A DNA stretch of 64,000 nucleotides from Agreia sp. COWG (GTDB lineage: Bacteria; Actinomycetota; Actinomycetes; Actinomycetales; Microbacteriaceae), in NCBI RefSeq assembly GCF_904528075.1, contig NZ_LR882035.1:2046001-2110000 (forward strand). Reading direction: 5' to 3'. Shown one piece after another: positions 18,685 to 27,009 of this stretch. Numbering within the stretch: position 1 is the stretch's first letter; every line of letters starts with the position of its first letter. The notes under the pieces are model-generated. The model was not told the DNA's origin, did no database searches, and saw only the letters and a list, made by a program, of their open reading frames with translations. Position numbers and translations under genes: made by a program.

Positions 18685-19083
18685 GTGAGCCGTGACGACA
18701 TTGACGTGCGCTACGGGCGCAGCCGATCCTTGACCCGGCGAACCCGGCTCATCGCCCTCGTCACCGCCGCCGCCTTCGCCGTGGTGCTCGTGAGTTGGGT
18801 CGTCTGGGCCGGGCTCGACAACTCGGGTGCCGAGCTCGATGCCAAAGACACGGGCCATACCGTCGTCGACGAGCACACCGTGTCGATCGACTTTCTGCTG
18901 ACCGTTCCCAAGGGGTCCACCGCCAGCTGCGCGCTGCAGGCTCAGAATTCCAAGTTCGCCATCGTCGGGTGGAAAGTCGTCGACATTCCGGCATCGCAGG
19001 ATGCGACGCGCGGCCTGACCGAGCGCATCCGCACCACGGAGCAGTCGGTGACAGGTTTGATTTACCGCTGCTGGCTCACTTAA
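18685..19083 (+). CDS. DUF4307 family membrane protein
   Basis: 132 residues, function unknown, found next to greA and mca in many actinobacteria. RYGRSRSLTRRTR precedes one membrane helix (about 22-44); the outer domain has SIDFLLTVPKGSTASC and ends IYRCWLT, so two cysteines could form a disulfide. The GTG start is preceded by GAGAGG at 11 bases. Confidence 0.85.
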   Translation: MSRDDIDVRYGRSRSLTRRTRLIALVTAAAFAVVLVSWVVWAGLDNSGAELDAKDTGHTVVDEHTVSIDFLLTVPKGSTASCALQAQNSKFAIVGWKVVDIPASQDATRGLTERIRTTEQSVTGLIYRCWLT

Positions 19084-19095
19084 GATTCTGTGAAT

Positions 19096-19115
19096 GCCCG
19101 GGAGATTTCTCGGGC
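19096..19115 (+). terminator. Hairpin between the DUF4307 gene and greA
   Basis: Eight-pair stem (one G-U) GCCCGGGA/TCTCGGGC with a GATT loop, followed by a short T-poor tract (CTTATT). It may end the DUF4307 transcript or structure the greA leader; the lack of a T-run keeps confidence low. Confidence 0.35.
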
Positions 19116-19138
19116 CTTATTCGTACAAGGGAGTTCCC

Positions 19139-19630
19139 ATGGCAGACGCAGCAGCCCAGGTCACCTGGCTGACCCAGGAAGCATACGACCGCCTCACCCA
19201 CGAGCTCGAGGAGCTCAGCGGCTTCGGTCGTACCGACATCGCGAAGAAGATCGAGCTCGCGCGCGAAGAGGGTGACCTGAAAGAGAACGGCGGCTACCAC
19301 GCCGCGAAAGAGGAGCAGGGCAAGATGGAGGCCCGCATCCGCCAGCTGACGCTGCTTCTTCGCACGGCCGAGGTCGGCGAGATCCCCGAGAGCCACGGGG
19401 TCGTCGAGGGCGGAACCGTCATCACGGCGCTGGTCGCCGGCGACGAGACGGTGTTTCTGCTCGGCAACCGCGAGATAGCCGGAGACAACGACCTCGATGT
19501 GTGGAGCGAGTCCAGCCCTCTCGGCCAGGCCATCGTCGGCCTGAAGGTCGGAGACAAGACGTCATTCGCAGGACCGACCGGGCGAAACATCGACGTGGAG
19601 ATCGTCAAGGTCGAGACCTACCGGGCGTAG
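19139..19630 (+). CDS. greA: Transcription elongation factor GreA
   Basis: 163 residues. Rescues backtracked RNA polymerase by stimulating transcript cleavage. The N-terminal coiled coil includes the acidic tip region EEGDLKENGGYHAAKEEQGK; the C-terminal FKBP-like domain has SSPLGQAIVGLKVGD. ATG 19139 follows AAGGGAG; the frame is open upstream but there it overlaps the hairpin. Confidence 0.96.
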   Translation: MADAAAQVTWLTQEAYDRLTHELEELSGFGRTDIAKKIELAREEGDLKENGGYHAAKEEQGKMEARIRQLTLLLRTAEVGEIPESHGVVEGGTVITALVAGDETVFLLGNREIAGDNDLDVWSESSPLGQAIVGLKVGDKTSFAGPTGRNIDVEIVKVETYRA

Positions 19631-19685
19631 TCACGGTCATAGCTGATCCCGAGGTCTCGCCCACGTCGTTCACGGGCTCGCGGAT

Positions 19686-19691
19686 TACTTT
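19686..19691 (+). promoter_or_regulatory. Leaderless -10 box of the glycosyltransferase gene
   Basis: TACTTT, six bases, then GTG at 19698; this spacing favours the second of two adjacent GTG codons. Confidence 0.4.
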
Positions 19692-19697
19692 CCGGTG

Positions 19698-21614
19698 GTG
19701 TCCATTGCGATAGCCGTCCCCGCGACTGCCCCCGAACTCGTCTCTTCCCGCACCCGACGCTTCACGCCCTGGCACCTCGGCCTGGGCGTTCTCGCCGCGC
19801 TGAGCGGCCTCGTTTATCTGTGGGGGCTCCAGCTCGGCGAGCGAAGCGAGTATTACGCGTCGATCGCCCTGTCGATGAGCACCAGTTGGTCGAACTTCTT
19901 CTTCGGAGCGTTCGACCCGGCCGGGTCGGTGTCGCTCGACAAGATTCCCGGCTCGTTCTGGGTGCCGGCGTTGTTCGTGCGCGCGTTCGGCTTCTCGACC
20001 TGGTCGGTCGATGCGCCGAACGCGATCGCGAGCGTCGTCGCCGTTGTTCTCGTGGCCATCACGGCCCGGCGCCTCCTGAACCCCACCGCAGGGGTGATCG
20101 CCGGAGCCGTGGTGGCGACAACCCCTGTTCTTGCCGCCGTCGGACGCTCGAACCAGCCGGAGTCGTTCTTCGTGCTCGCCTTGGCTCTGGTGGCCTGGTC
20201 TGCGACAAAAGCCGTTCAATCGGGATCGTTCCGCTGGCTGATGATCTCGGGCGCGTGCGTCGCCGTCGCCTTCCAGACCTACATGCTCGAGGCCTGGGCC
20301 GTCTGGCCAGCGCTCGCGCTCGCCTATCTGTTCGTGCGCAAGCCGATGTTGCGGAAGATCGTCGATGTCCTCATCGCCGGCCTGAGCAGCCTCGCCCTCT
20401 CGCTCCTGTGGATCATCATCGTTTTTCTCACGCCGGCCGCCAGCAGGCCGTATGTCGGGGGCACGTACACGAACAATCCGTTCGAGATGGTGTTCGGCTA
20501 CAACGGTCTCGGGCGATTCTCCGCCACGTCGTCATCGTCGGACTATCGCTCCTTCACTCCCCCATTCTCTGGGTCGGCCGGCGTCTTCCGCCTGGCCAAC
20601 GAGCAGCTCGCCGGCCAGGTGGCATGGCTGCTTCCTGCCGCACTGGTCGCGCTGATCGTGCTCGTCTCTCTGCGATTTTCCCGAGCGGTGACCGTCTTTC
20701 TCGGCGGCTGGCTCGTCACCATGCTGGTGATGTTCTCCACCGTCGCCGGCATGCACCAGTTCTATACCGCCGCGCTCGCCATCCCCGTCGGGCTTCTGGT
20801 CGCAACGGCGTTCGCCCGCGCTCGCGCCCTGCGCGTGCTCTGGCCCCAGCTGGTGCTGATCGGCGTGGCCGCCCTCACCGCGGGTGCGACCGCCCTGCTC
20901 TATCCGCGGTACTTCGCATGGGTCGCCGCCGTGCAGATCGGGCTCGCGGTCGCGGTCTGCATCCTCCTCGTCGTCGACCGACGCGGGGGGCATGTCGGCG
21001 CGCGCTGGTGGGTCACGGTGGCGGTGGCGGCATCTCTCGTTCTGACACCCGCGGCCTGGACGGTGGACACGATCAATCACCCCAACTCGACCAATCCGGT
21101 CGCCGGCGACGGCTCGGCGGTGTTCCCTACCGCCGGCGGCGGGTTTCGAGCCGCGCTGGGCGCTCCTCCCAGCAGGGCCGACGGAGGGAAGGCCGGATCT
21201 CGCCCGCAGGGCGCAGGCCCGGGCGGGGCACAGTTCGGAGCGACGCAGCTGAACAGCGCGGTCCTCGCGTACGTCACAGCCAACCGAGGCGCGGCGGAAT
21301 ATCTGCTCGCCACGTTCGGCGCGCAACAGGCGGCCTCGTACATCACCGCCACCGACGGCCAGGCCGTGCTGCCCATCGGCGGCTTTGACGGATCGGATCC
21401 CACGCCGACCCTCGACCAGTTCAGGGAGCTGGTCTCATCGGGGCGACTCACGTACGTGCTCGTCGGCGCCGGCGGTGGGGCTGCACGGTTCAGCTCGACA
21501 ACAGCCACATCGGAAGAGACGAGCACCCAGATCAGAACGTGGGTCGTGAACTCCTGCACCCCGGTGACCGACGGCGCAGTGAGCGGTGCGGGTCTCTACC
21601 GGTGTGACGGCTGA
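19698..21614 (+). CDS. GT39/ArnT-like membrane glycosyltransferase
   Basis: 638 residues with roughly ten to twelve membrane helices and a C-terminal extracytoplasmic domain (from about 460). The first outer loop contains EYYASIALSMSTSWSNFFFG and SVSLDKIPGSFWVPALFV, matching the GT-C acceptor/catalytic loop of the ArnT/PMT (YkcB-like) family, which use polyprenyl-phosphate sugars. The tail has a Gly/Ala/Pro-rich linker, QFGATQLNSAVLAYV and a final Cys pair (NSCTPV, YRCDG). Acceptor unknown; cell-wall glycopolymer or protein modification are possible. Start chosen from the -10 spacing; GTG 19695 is the alternative. Confidence 0.85.
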   Translation: MSIAIAVPATAPELVSSRTRRFTPWHLGLGVLAALSGLVYLWGLQLGERSEYYASIALSMSTSWSNFFFGAFDPAGSVSLDKIPGSFWVPALFVRAFGFSTWSVDAPNAIASVVAVVLVAITARRLLNPTAGVIAGAVVATTPVLAAVGRSNQPESFFVLALALVAWSATKAVQSGSFRWLMISGACVAVAFQTYMLEAWAVWPALALAYLFVRKPMLRKIVDVLIAGLSSLALSLLWIIIVFLTPAASRPYVGGTYTNNPFEMVFGYNGLGRFSATSSSSDYRSFTPPFSGSAGVFRLANEQLAGQVAWLLPAALVALIVLVSLRFSRAVTVFLGGWLVTMLVMFSTVAGMHQFYTAALAIPVGLLVATAFARARALRVLWPQLVLIGVAALTAGATALLYPRYFAWVAAVQIGLAVAVCILLVVDRRGGHVGARWWVTVAVAASLVLTPAAWTVDTINHPNSTNPVAGDGSAVFPTAGGGFRAALGAPPSRADGGKAGSRPQGAGPGGAQFGATQLNSAVLAYVTANRGAAEYLLATFGAQQAASYITATDGQAVLPIGGFDGSDPTPTLDQFRELVSSGRLTYVLVGAGGGAARFSSTTATSEETSTQIRTWVVNSCTPVTDGAVSGAGLYRCDG

Positions 21615-21622
21615 CGACAGGC

Positions 21623-22918
21623 TCAGTCGTCGCTCACGCGCGGGTCGTAGCCGGCGCTCCTCAAGATGTCGAGCACCTGCTGGCGGTGCTCGGGGCCACG
21701 CGTCTCGACGCTGAGTTCGAGTTCGACCTCGCTGATCTGCAACCCCCGCCCATGACGCGTGTGCAACACCTCGAGCACATTGGCGTTCGCTTCGGCGAGC
21801 AGCTCTGAGGTGCGTGCGAGCTGCCCGGGACGGTCGGGAAGCATGATGCGCATCTTGAGGTATCGATCCGAGGCCGCGAGGCCGTGACTGATGACACGCT
21901 GCATCAGCAGCGGGTCGATGTTGCCGCCAGAGAGGATGACCACTGTCGGTCCGCTCGCGGCGATCTGGCCCGACAGGATCGCTGCCACGCCCACGGCGCC
22001 GGCGGGCTCCACCACCTGCTTCGCGCGCTCGAGGAGAACGAGCAAAGCCTTCGCGATGTCGGATTCGGAGACCGTGACGACCTCGTCGACGAGCTCACGG
22101 ATGATCTCGAAGTTCAACAGTCCCGGCTTGGCCACGAGGATGCCATCGGCCATCGTGGGCGTCGGTGTGATCTGCAGCGGCTCGCCCGCCGCGAGCGACG
22201 GCGGGTACGCGGCGGCATTGGCGGCCTGGACGCCGATCACCCGGATGGCGCGACCCTCGAGGTCGGCGCGCCTCCGAAGCGCTGAGGCGACCCCGGAGAT
22301 GAGGCCTCCGCCGCCGATCGGAACGATGACGGTCTCGAGCTCGGGAACCTGGTCGAGGATCTCGAGCCCCAGCGATGCCTGACCGAGCACGATATCGGGG
22401 TGGTCGAACGGGGGGATGAAGACGGCGCCGGTGGTCTCGGAGAATTCCCGGGCGGCGCGGATGGCCTCCTCGACACTGTGGCCGCGCAGCACGACGTCGG
22501 CGCCGTACTGCTTCGTGGCCTGCAGCTTCGGAAGGGGCACGCCCATGGGCATGAAGATCGTGGCCGTGATCCCCAGCTCCCGGGCGGCGAAGGCGACCCC
22601 CTGGGCGTGGTTGCCGGCCGAGGCCGCGACGACGCCCTGCGTCTTCTCATCGGCGCTCAGCCCGGAGAGCCTGTTATAGGCGCCGCGGATCTTGTAGGAG
22701 CCGGTGCGTTGCAGGTTCTCGCACTTCAAGAACACCGAGGCTCCGAGCTCTGCGCTCAGGTAACGGGAGGTCTCCATGGGGGTCGGGTCGGCGATGAGCA
22801 GGACCCGCTCGCGGGCGGCCTCCATGTCGGCGAGCGACGGCACCACGGCCGAGGCGAGAGGCGACAGGGAGTCGCTAAGCGGGGAGTCGGTCAGCGGGTC
22901 GGTCAGAGAATCAGTCAT
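21623..22918 (-). CDS. ilvA: Threonine ammonia-lyase (threonine dehydratase)
   Basis: 431 residues. PLP-dependent conversion of threonine to 2-oxobutanoate and ammonia, first step of isoleucine synthesis. The PLP lysine lies in RTGSYKIRGAYNRL; ASAGNHAQGVAFAA and the phosphate-binding VPIGGGGLISG are present, SGGNIDP near residue 320, then a single C-terminal ACT-like domain (MRIMLPDRPGQLARTSELL). Length fits the short, one-ACT form. The N-terminus is a low-complexity Asp/Ser/Leu stretch of about 20 residues. The ATG overlaps the upstream stop as ATGA, implying translational coupling to the AI-2E transporter gene. Confidence 0.93.
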   Translation of the reverse strand: MTDSLTDPLTDSPLSDSLSPLASAVVPSLADMEAARERVLLIADPTPMETSRYLSAELGASVFLKCENLQRTGSYKIRGAYNRLSGLSADEKTQGVVAASAGNHAQGVAFAARELGITATIFMPMGVPLPKLQATKQYGADVVLRGHSVEEAIRAAREFSETTGAVFIPPFDHPDIVLGQASLGLEILDQVPELETVIVPIGGGGLISGVASALRRRADLEGRAIRVIGVQAANAAAYPPSLAAGEPLQITPTPTMADGILVAKPGLLNFEIIRELVDEVVTVSESDIAKALLVLLERAKQVVEPAGAVGVAAILSGQIAASGPTVVILSGGNIDPLLMQRVISHGLAASDRYLKMRIMLPDRPGQLARTSELLAEANANVLEVLHTRHGRGLQISEVELELSVETRGPEHRQQVLDILRSAGYDPRVSDD

Positions 22919-24036
22919 TCGAGTGGGGTGTCTTTCGCTTTCGCTGTCGCTGTCGCTGGAATCGGGCTCGGTGTTCGCCATTCGCCGCGCGCGATGTAAC
23001 CGACCATCACGTTCAGCACCGCTACGACGGGAACCGCGAACAGTGCCCCCGGGATTCCCGCGACCACCGATCCGCCGGCGACCGCCAGAACCACGGCGAG
23101 CGGGTGCACCTTGACTGCGGTGCCCATGACCAGAGGCTGCAGGACGTGTCCTTCGATCTGCTGCACCAGCAGCACGATGCCCAGCATGATGAGCGCCACG
23201 ACCCAGCCGTTGTAGATGAGGGCGATGAAGACCGCGAGTGCCCCGGTCGCAACGGCGCCGATCACGGGAATGAACGAGCCGAGGAAGACCAGCACCGCGA
23301 TCGGGATAGCGAGGGGAAGCTGCAGGATGGCTGCACCGGCACCGATGCCGATGGCGTCGATGGAGGCGACGAGGATCTGCACCTTGATGAAGTTCTGCAG
23401 CGTCAGCCATCCGGCATGGCCCGCGCCATCGAGCGCCTGGCGCGACCGCTTCGGGAAGATGCGCACGATCCACGCCCAGATGCGCTCCCCGTCTATGAGG
23501 ATGAACAGCGTCGAGAACAGCGTCAGCAGAACCCCGGCGAAGAGCTCGGTGACGGTGGAACCGACAGAGACGGCTCCGGAGAGCAACACGGACGAGTCTG
23601 TCTGCAGAAGCGACAGCGCCTGGTTGATGTAGCCGGAGATCTCGCTGTCGGACAGGTTGAAAGGCGGGCCGGTGAGCCACACCCGCAGATCGTGCACCGA
23701 GGTCACGGTCTGGTCGCGCAGATCACCGAAGCCCGCCCTCACCTGAGCGACCACCAGGTAGATGAGTGCGGCGACGATGATGAGGGTGCCCAGCTCGGCG
23801 ACCGTCACCGCCAGCCATTTGGGCCAGCGGTGCCTCACCAGCCAGTTCTTCAGCGGCACGAGAAGGGCCGAGAGAAGCGTGGCGACGAGCAACGGAATGA
23901 CGAGCAGGCGCAGGTACGAGACGAGATAGAAGAACACCCCGAGCGCGCCCGCGATGGCGACCAGGCGCCACGACCAGGCACCGGCTATTCGGAGTCCCGG
24001 GGGCACCCCGTCATCTTTCACACCTGCCTCAGACAT
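22915..24036 (-). CDS. AI-2E family transporter (YdiK/TqsA-like permease)
   Basis: 373 residues with about eight membrane helices, in two blocks flanking an extracellular/cytoplasmic domain (about 90-200). Conserved family features: LLVATLLSALLVPLKNWL near the start, QNFIKVQILVASIDAIG, LVFLGSFIPVIGAVATG and LQPLVMGTAVKVHPLAVVL. Family members include quorum-signal exporters and Na+/H+ antiporters, so the substrate is unknown. No Shine-Dalgarno; TAGAAT lies exactly six bases before the ATG. The C-terminus ends in an Ala-Thr/Ala-Lys repeat encoded by a hexanucleotide repeat. Confidence 0.9.
   Translation of the reverse strand: MSEAGVKDDGVPPGLRIAGAWSWRLVAIAGALGVFFYLVSYLRLLVIPLLVATLLSALLVPLKNWLVRHRWPKWLAVTVAELGTLIIVAALIYLVVAQVRAGFGDLRDQTVTSVHDLRVWLTGPPFNLSDSEISGYINQALSLLQTDSSVLLSGAVSVGSTVTELFAGVLLTLFSTLFILIDGERIWAWIVRIFPKRSRQALDGAGHAGWLTLQNFIKVQILVASIDAIGIGAGAAILQLPLAIPIAVLVFLGSFIPVIGAVATGALAVFIALIYNGWVVALIMLGIVLLVQQIEGHVLQPLVMGTAVKVHPLAVVLAVAGGSVVAGIPGALFAVPVVAVLNVMVGYIARGEWRTPSPIPATATAKAKDTPLE
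22935..22958. repeat. Hexanucleotide tandem repeat TCGCT(G/T), four copies
   Basis: Four tandem copies within the 3' end of the AI-2E gene, encoding alternating Ala and Thr/Lys. Copy-number change would keep the frame. Confidence 0.7.
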
Positions 24037-24042
24037 GAACTT

Positions 24043-24048
24043 ATTCTA
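24043..24048 (-). promoter_or_regulatory. Leaderless -10 box of the AI-2E transporter gene
   Basis: TAGAAT, six bases, then ATG at 24036. The same hexamer and spacing recur at hisS. Confidence 0.55.
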
Positions 24049-24074
24049 GGTGCGCCCCGGAGCACCGCCGGCGG

Positions 24075-25187
24075 TCAGGATTCGGCGCGGGTTCGCACGG
24101 CCACAGCCGCTCCGGTGAAGGCCAGAAAGACCTTGTCGCCGACGGTCGCCGGTGCCGTCGAGGCGTGCTGGATGCGCACCAGCGCGCCGGATTCGAGACG
24201 CACGGTCGTGCGACGGAAACTGCCCAGAAAGCTGCTCGCCACCACCTCGGCGGGAATGCCCTCGCCGGCGAACACGATGTCCTCCGGTCGCACGTAGGCA
24301 TACGCGTCCCCGACGGCCGCCGACGAGTCGATGAGCGGAAGCGACGTGCCCTCGACGATGGCCGCCCCCGTCTCGACGACGGCATCGAGCCTGTTGCTGA
24401 GACCCACGAACTCCGCGACGAACGAGGTCTGAGCCCGAGTGTAGAGCTCCTCGGGTGCACCGATCTGCTCGATGGTTCCGGCCCTCATCACAGCGACCCT
24501 GTCAGCGACCGCGAGCGCCTCCTCCTGGTCGTGGGTGACGAACAGTGTGGTGATGCCGAGGTCGATCTGGATGCGCCGGATCTCTTCGCGGAGCTGCACC
24601 CGGACGCGGGCGTCGAGGGCCGACAGCGGCTCGTCGAGGAGCAGCACGCGCGGCTCCGTCACGAGAGCCCGCGCGAGCGCGACCCGCTGCTGCTGGCCGC
24701 CGGAGAGCTGGTGCGCGTAGCGATCGGCGTGGGCCGACAGACCCACCATCTCGAGGGCTATGAGCGCCCGGCTGCGACGCTCGTCCTTGGCGACCTTGCG
24801 CATCCGGAGCCCGAATTCGACGTTGGAGAGAACCGTCAGGTGCGGGAAGAGCGAGTACGACTGGAAGACCATGCCGATGTCGCGCTTGTTCGCCGGGAGG
24901 CCGGACACGTCGACGCCGTCGATGGCGATGCTGCCGCTCGTCGCCTCGTCGAGGCCGGAGAGAACGCGCAGGGCCGTGGTCTTGCCACAGCCGCTGGGGC
25001 CGAGCAGGGCGACGAACTCTCCCGGCTCGAGGGTGAGGTCGACCCCGTCAAGGGCGCGATGGCCGGGAAACTCCTTGACGACAGAGTGGAACTCGACTGT
25101 CGCCCCGGGGCCGCGAGCGTCGACGTCGTCTTTTCGGGGGGAACGCTCTGAACGGGTGGATCGACTCGAACGGGTGGCGAGGCTCAC
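24075..25187 (-). CDS. ABC transporter ATP-binding protein, Fe/polyamine/phosphonate-type importer
   Basis: 370 residues. ATPase of the importer encoded with the three genes upstream. Walker A GPSGCGKTTA, Q-loop MVFQSYSLFPH, signature LSGGQQQRVALARAL, Walker B VLLLDEPLSALD and switch VTHDQEEA are intact; a C-terminal TOBE-like domain follows (about 270-370). Members of this PotA/FbpC/PhnT-like group import spermidine, iron(III), thiamine or 2-aminoethylphosphonate. The GTG start overlaps the permease stop as GTGA, with AGGAG at seven bases. The first 25 residues are a Ser/Arg-rich extension. Confidence 0.92.
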   Translation of the reverse strand: MSLATRSSRSTRSERSPRKDDVDARGPGATVEFHSVVKEFPGHRALDGVDLTLEPGEFVALLGPSGCGKTTALRVLSGLDEATSGSIAIDGVDVSGLPANKRDIGMVFQSYSLFPHLTVLSNVEFGLRMRKVAKDERRSRALIALEMVGLSAHADRYAHQLSGGQQQRVALARALVTEPRVLLLDEPLSALDARVRVQLREEIRRIQIDLGITTLFVTHDQEEALAVADRVAVMRAGTIEQIGAPEELYTRAQTSFVAEFVGLSNRLDAVVETGAAIVEGTSLPLIDSSAAVGDAYAYVRPEDIVFAGEGIPAEVVASSFLGSFRRTTVRLESGALVRIQHASTAPATVGDKVFLAFTGAAVAVRTRAES

Positions 25188-26053
25188 AGGGATGCTCCTG
25201 GGGATGTGGAGGGAACGGGAGTGGCGCGCGGGACGGCGCGGCGGGGCCGGCTGCGGCGCGGAGCGCCGACGCGCCCGATGGCGAGCAGCAGCAGGAAGGC
25301 GGACACGAGCGCCAGGAGGGCGAAGATGACCGCGACGAAGGGATCGGACTTCGACACGAGCACGAGCGCGGTCTGCAGGTTGATCCTGTTCAAGAGGGCG
25401 GCGATCGTGTACTCACCGAGCACGACGGCCACGGAGATGAACGATGCGGCGAGCAGGCCCCGACGCAGGTTCGGCAGCAGGATTCTCAGCAGCACGGTCA
25501 GCCAGCCGGCTCCGAGCGAACGTGCGGCCTCGCTGAGGGTGACCACGTCGATGGCGGACAGGTTCGCCTGGATGGCCCGATAGGCGAAGGGCAGAACGAT
25601 GATGCCGTAGGCGAACGAGAGAGTCCAGACTCCGCTGCCCATGAGCTTCGCCACCACCGAATACACCGGCGCAAGGCCGACCACGAGCACGATGGCCGGG
25701 ATCGTGATGGGCAGAAGGCAGAGGAATTCCATGGTGCGACGCAGCGCGGGAAAGCGGAGCTGCACCAGGATCATCGTCGGCACGAGCAGGATCAGCATCA
25801 CGGCGACGGTCACGAGCGCCAATACCACGGAGTTGCCGAGGGCCGTCAGCACACCCTTGTACTGGCCAGTGAGTCCGCCCGAGAAGACGGCGATCCAGCG
25901 GCTGAAATCGTAGCCGCCGCCGAGACCCTTGCGCAGCGTGAACTCGACCATCGCGACGATCGGCACCAGGAAGACGAGGCCCGTGATGCCGAGGATCAAC
26001 CAACGGGTGAGCGGACGCGGCTCGGGCCGGAAGGCACGGGAATGACCACTCAT
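25184..26053 (-). CDS. ABC transporter permease (second subunit)
   Basis: 289 residues, about six membrane helices. The BPD-transporter EAA loop is visible as LSEAARSLGAGWLTVLLRILLP (its core EAARSLGAG). Forms a heterodimeric channel with the permease encoded just upstream; the ATG overlaps that gene's stop as ATGA. Substrate as for the whole cluster. Confidence 0.9.
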   Translation of the reverse strand: MSGHSRAFRPEPRPLTRWLILGITGLVFLVPIVAMVEFTLRKGLGGGYDFSRWIAVFSGGLTGQYKGVLTALGNSVVLALVTVAVMLILLVPTMILVQLRFPALRRTMEFLCLLPITIPAIVLVVGLAPVYSVVAKLMGSGVWTLSFAYGIIVLPFAYRAIQANLSAIDVVTLSEAARSLGAGWLTVLLRILLPNLRRGLLAASFISVAVVLGEYTIAALLNRINLQTALVLVSKSDPFVAVIFALLALVSAFLLLLAIGRVGAPRRSRPRRAVPRATPVPSTSPGASL

Positions 26054-26988
26054 GAGCGCCACTTCGCTGACCGCTTCATCAGTAGCGAGTAGAGCGTCAT
26101 CACCACGACCATCACCACGACCATGCCCAACGCCAGGGCACCGGCGAGATTCTCACGGCCGAGCACCGTCTCGCTGGTGAGTGCCGATCGGATCTGCAGC
26201 GGCACGATCTGCGATCCCTGGCTCGAGAGCGCTGCGGCCGTCGCGAACGACGAGAAGGCATTGGCGAACAGCAGCAGCAGGCATCCGAGGAACGACGGGG
26301 TGAGCACGGGAACGCCGATGCGCAACCAATACGTGGCACGGGAGCCACCGAGGCTCGCGTTCGCCTCGGCCCACTGCGGCTTCAGCCCCTCGAGCGCGGG
26401 AAGGAACGTGATGATCATCAGCGGAACCTGAAAGTAGATGTAGGGCAGGATCAACCCCGGCAGCTCGTAGAGCCACACGCCGTCGGCGAAGATGTCGATG
26501 CCCAGCGAATTCTTCAGGTAGATGGTCACCATGCCTTGGATGCCGATGGTCGCGACGAACGCGAACGCCAGCATCACGCCGCCGAACTGCGCGAGAACGC
26601 CGCTCGCCGAGTCGACCACCGAGCGCAGCAGCCCGGTGGGATTGGTTCCGATGAGCGCGTAGCAGCAGGCCGCCCCGATGACGGCTCCGATCACCGCCGT
26701 GAGCGCCGAGAGACCGATCGAGTTGCCGAAGGTACTCACGATCAAAGGGTCGCCGAGCGCCTCGATGTTGGTCAGCGAGAACGACCCGGAGCCGTCGAGG
26801 AAGCCGGTGAAGAGGGCGATCGCCGTGGGCAACGCCAGGAACAGCAGGATGTACGCCGCGAACGGCACGAGGCCGAGAAAACTCGGCACGGTGAACGCCG
26901 GTCGTCGCGACGACTCGGGGCGTCGGTCGGCGCGAGCCGGACCGACGCCCTCGAGGGGTGCGACGACGGACACGAGGGTGTCAGCCAT
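26050..26988 (-). CDS. ABC transporter permease (first subunit)
   Basis: 312 residues. A hydrophilic N-terminus of about 33 residues precedes six membrane helices; the EAA loop is WAEANASLGGSRATYWLRI. PotB/PhnU-like. Follows the solute-binding protein gene by 21 bases and overlaps the second permease gene by four. Confidence 0.9.
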   Translation of the reverse strand: MADTLVSVVAPLEGVGPARADRRPESSRRPAFTVPSFLGLVPFAAYILLFLALPTAIALFTGFLDGSGSFSLTNIEALGDPLIVSTFGNSIGLSALTAVIGAVIGAACCYALIGTNPTGLLRSVVDSASGVLAQFGGVMLAFAFVATIGIQGMVTIYLKNSLGIDIFADGVWLYELPGLILPYIYFQVPLMIITFLPALEGLKPQWAEANASLGGSRATYWLRIGVPVLTPSFLGCLLLLFANAFSSFATAAALSSQGSQIVPLQIRSALTSETVLGRENLAGALALGMVVVMVVVMTLYSLLMKRSAKWRS

Positions 26989-27009
26989 CAGGATGCGCGC
27001 GTTCGGCCG

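Noticed and set aside
24056-24075. ACCGCCGGCGGT palindrome near the ABC ATPase stop as a terminator
   Set aside because: It has no loop and no T-run; short GC palindromes are expected by chance at this composition.
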